64,000 bases of DNA from Flavobacteriaceae bacterium (GTDB lineage Bacteria; Bacteroidota; Bacteroidia; Flavobacteriales; Flavobacteriaceae): positions 1-64,000 of the forward strand of contig JABDNT010000060.1 in the NCBI GenBank assembly GCA_013043685.1. The letters are read 5' to 3'. The translations under genes and the position numbers were made by a program. A model generated the notes under the pieces. The model searched no databases and had not been told where the DNA came from. It saw only the letters and a list, made by a program, of their open reading frames with translations. Shown here piece by piece: positions 61,867 through 64,000 of the stretch (its first letter is position 1; each line of letters begins with the position of its first letter).

Positions 61867-64000
61867 ATGATAGCTATCGCATCGAAGATTAAGAAGATCC
61901 TTTTACCGTTGTTTACCACTAAAGCTGCTGGTGTTTATTTTATACTATTCGCTGCTGCCATTGCCATTGCAACATTTATAGAAAATGATTACGGTACAAG
62001 TGCGGCGCAAAAAGTGATCTTTAAAGCCTGGTGGTTTGAGTTACTGCTCGTTTTATTCGGAACAACTATACTGGTTAACATTATAAGATACAGAATGATA
62101 CCCATGCGCAAATGGGCCTTGTTGTTGTTTCACGGAGCTATTATCATAATAATCATTGGAGCTGGAGTTACTCGTTACTTTGGTTTCGAAGGAGTAATGC
62201 ACATTCGAGAGAATGACAGTTCCTCCAGTTTTTTATCTTCTGAAACCTATCTGAAATTTGATGTTCAGAAAGATAATGAGACGTATAGTTTCGACGAACC
62301 CGTCCTTTTTGCAAGCCTGGGAAATAATCATTTCGAGGAATCATATCTTATCGACGGGAGTTTGATCGAAATAGTTGTAAGCGATTTCATTCCAAATCCG
62401 AAACAACAAATTGTTGCGAGTTCTACCAATGGGAAACCTGTGCTGAAACTGGTAGTCGCAGGCACCAACGGAAGAGAAGAGTATTATATTGAGGAAGGGA
62501 GTACGAAGCGGATCGGGTCGATGCTTTTCAATTTTAAGGATCAATTAATTTTTGGTGCGGTTAATTTAAAATACGAGGAAGAAGAATTGTTACTGAATTA
62601 CGAACGGGAGCTCACTCAAACCGTAATGGCCACTCAAATTAAAGATACCCTTAATTTCAACGGGGAATTCTTACCACTTGCATTGAGGTCACTGTATTCG
62701 GACGGGGAGAATAACTTTGTTTTCCCTGAGTTCAGTCCATCGGCAGAACTCGAAATGGTAAGTGAAGATCCAAAAGTTAAAAATGAAAGTGTCACGGCTG
62801 TTGTAATGGAGATCTCTGTGGACGGCGTGAAAAAAGAGACAGTCGTGTATGGCAATAAAGGGTTGCCCGGTAATCCTTCTACTTTACTATTTGATGGAAT
62901 TCAGGTTAATACTTCCTACGGGGCCAGGGAAGTGAAGGTTCCGTTCGCGATCAGGTTGAACGATTTTATTATGGAAAAGTACCCGGGTACTAATAGTGCA
63001 TCTTCATACGCAAGTGAAGTAACGCTTAAGGACCCAACAGAGAATGTAAATATGGATTACCGTATTTATATGAACAATATCCTTAATTACAGTGGGTATC
63101 GATTTTTTCAGTCTTCTTTCGACAGGGATGAAAAAGGTACATACCTGAGTGTGAACAGTGACTTTTGGGGAACACTCATTTCCTATATAGGTTATGCTTT
63201 GCTCACATTAGGAATGATCCTGACCTTTTTCAGTAAGAAGACCCGTTTTTATTCAGTGTTACAAAAAATAAAGAAATTACGATCACAACGAGGGACCTTC
63301 GTACTGATTTTATTTCTGTCTTTGGGTATCAACTCCTTCGGCCAGGCTTATAAGGATAAAGCAGTATCAAAGGAACATGCGGAGGCTTTTAGCAAGATAG
63401 TTGTTCAGGATTTCAAGGGCCGGATGAAGCCAATGCATACATTATCCAGGGAAGTGATGCGAAAGGTCACCCGCAAGGAAAATTGGGAAGGATTAACAGC
63501 AGATCAGGTGGTATTGGGCATGTTTGTGAACAAACAAGACTGGTACGATGTGAAGCTTGTAAAGCTTGGGAAACATAAGGATATTCAGAAATTATTGAAC
63601 GTTCGTGGTAACTATGCTTCATACAAGGATTTCTTTAGCGAAAAAGGCGAATATAAGCTAAGAGATGAGGTAAGGCGTGTTTACGGACTTGAGCCCATTG
63701 ATAGGGGCGTGTATGCAAAGGAATTGCTTAAAATAGATGAAAGGCTAAATATCCTTAGCATGTTATTTGCCGGGAGTTTATTGAAGATCGTTCCCAACCC
63801 AAATGACCCAAATAATACGTGGCAGGCATACAACAGTCATAATCATGCGCCGGACGATGGCCATAATCACAGCACCATCGCAGATAACTTTTTTAACGCT
63901 TACGGAACGGCATTGAAACAAGCCACATCCTCTCGGAATTTTCAGCATGCAGGACATTTGCTGGATGAATTAAAGACGTTTCAGGGAGCAAAAGGAGGTT
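61867..64000 (+). CDS. Fused ResB/CcsA-type cytochrome c biogenesis protein (partial)
   Basis: This is an open frame from the ATG at 61867 running off the window edge without a stop (at least 711 codons). It belongs to system II cytochrome c maturation, which moves haem to the periplasm and attaches it to c-type cytochromes. Residues 1-110 hold membrane helices (AAGVYFILFAAAIAIATFIE, KAWWFELLLVLFGTTILVN, WALLLFHGAIIIIIIGAGV) typical of ResB in Bacteroidota. A long periplasmic part follows, then another helix at about 435-455 and 478-490. A His-rich segment HNHAPDDGHNH is near residue 660. The CcsA half with the WWD motif would lie beyond the window. Confidence 0.85.
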   Translation, partial: MIAIASKIKKILLPLFTTKAAGVYFILFAAAIAIATFIENDYGTSAAQKVIFKAWWFELLLVLFGTTILVNIIRYRMIPMRKWALLLFHGAIIIIIIGAGVTRYFGFEGVMHIRENDSSSSFLSSETYLKFDVQKDNETYSFDEPVLFASLGNNHFEESYLIDGSLIEIVVSDFIPNPKQQIVASSTNGKPVLKLVVAGTNGREEYYIEEGSTKRIGSMLFNFKDQLIFGAVNLKYEEEELLLNYERELTQTVMATQIKDTLNFNGEFLPLALRSLYSDGENNFVFPEFSPSAELEMVSEDPKVKNESVTAVVMEISVDGVKKETVVYGNKGLPGNPSTLLFDGIQVNTSYGAREVKVPFAIRLNDFIMEKYPGTNSASSYASEVTLKDPTENVNMDYRIYMNNILNYSGYRFFQSSFDRDEKGTYLSVNSDFWGTLISYIGYALLTLGMILTFFSKKTRFYSVLQKIKKLRSQRGTFVLILFLSLGINSFGQAYKDKAVSKEHAEAFSKIVVQDFKGRMKPMHTLSREVMRKVTRKENWEGLTADQVVLGMFVNKQDWYDVKLVKLGKHKDIQKLLNVRGNYASYKDFFSEKGEYKLRDEVRRVYGLEPIDRGVYAKELLKIDERLNILSMLFAGSLLKIVPNPNDPNNTWQAYNSHNHAPDDGHNHSTIADNFFNAYGTALKQATSSRNFQHAGHLLDELKTFQGAKGG

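Overview
The window looks like a chromosomal segment of a marine, aerobic, heterotrophic member of the Flavobacteriaceae (Bacteroidota). The supporting signs are the Bacteroidota-type promoter (TTG, 17-23 nt, TAnnTTTG) in front of several genes, a type IX secretion C-terminal signal, a SusC-like TonB plug, bacillithiol and menaquinone genes, many lipoproteins, and a proteorhodopsin with its retinal-forming partner blh. I see no rRNA, CRISPR array, prophage, integrase or classical insertion sequence. Most of the window is ordinary core chromosome.

Layout. 1-13.2 kb: SRP RNA, a short-chain dehydrogenase, a transaldolase-family aldolase, a thioredoxin-fold lipoprotein, a YbiT-type ABC-F ATPase with one degenerate ATP site, a FAS1 protein, pheT, two charged coiled-coil envelope proteins, a cold-shock protein, a PAP2 phosphatase and recG. 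13.2-13.8 kb: a GIY-YIG nuclease gene enclosed by inverted copies of a short dispersed-type repeat. 13.8-27.8 kb: M1 peptidase/patatin pair; M20 peptidase/glutamate-synthase-like operon; UvrD-type helicase; threonylcarbamoyl-AMP synthase; OmpA lipoprotein; glycosyltransferase; solitary HsdR_N nuclease-like protein; holA; DoxX. 27.9-32.7 kb: menA, menC and menE, interleaved with a UPF0173 hydrolase and a CPBP membrane protease. 32.8-47.5 kb: a barrel-less TonB-plug/DUF2135 protein, M24 peptidase, second DoxX, repeat-rich lipoprotein, acyl-CoA carboxylase beta subunit, a 59-residue membrane protein, ettA, a HAD phosphatase, a T9SS-secreted Asp-box beta-propeller protein and an S9 peptidase. 47.7-54.2 kb: histidine-degradation genes hutI-hutG-ftcD plus a GNAT gene, then a transsulfuration enzyme overlapping bshB1, then tRNA-His.

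54.2-61.1 kb is the most distinctive stretch. A repeat-rich segment follows tRNA-His. Next come green-tuned proteorhodopsin (acceptor Asp, donor Glu, Met at the tuning site) divergent from blh, an M28 peptidase, and a SulP-type anion transporter, tandem-UspA protein and beta-carbonic anhydrase in one direction. This fits light-driven proton pumping plus inorganic-carbon uptake, a combination discussed for proteorhodopsin flavobacteria. The window ends inside a fused ResB/CcsA-type cytochrome c maturation gene.

Themes. Protein use is prominent: exported peptidases of families M1, M20, M24, M28 and S9, together with histidine catabolism. Respiration is represented by menaquinone and cytochrome c maturation, and redox balance by bacillithiol. 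Coordinates and motifs were read by eye; family names rest on motif recognition and no database search was run.
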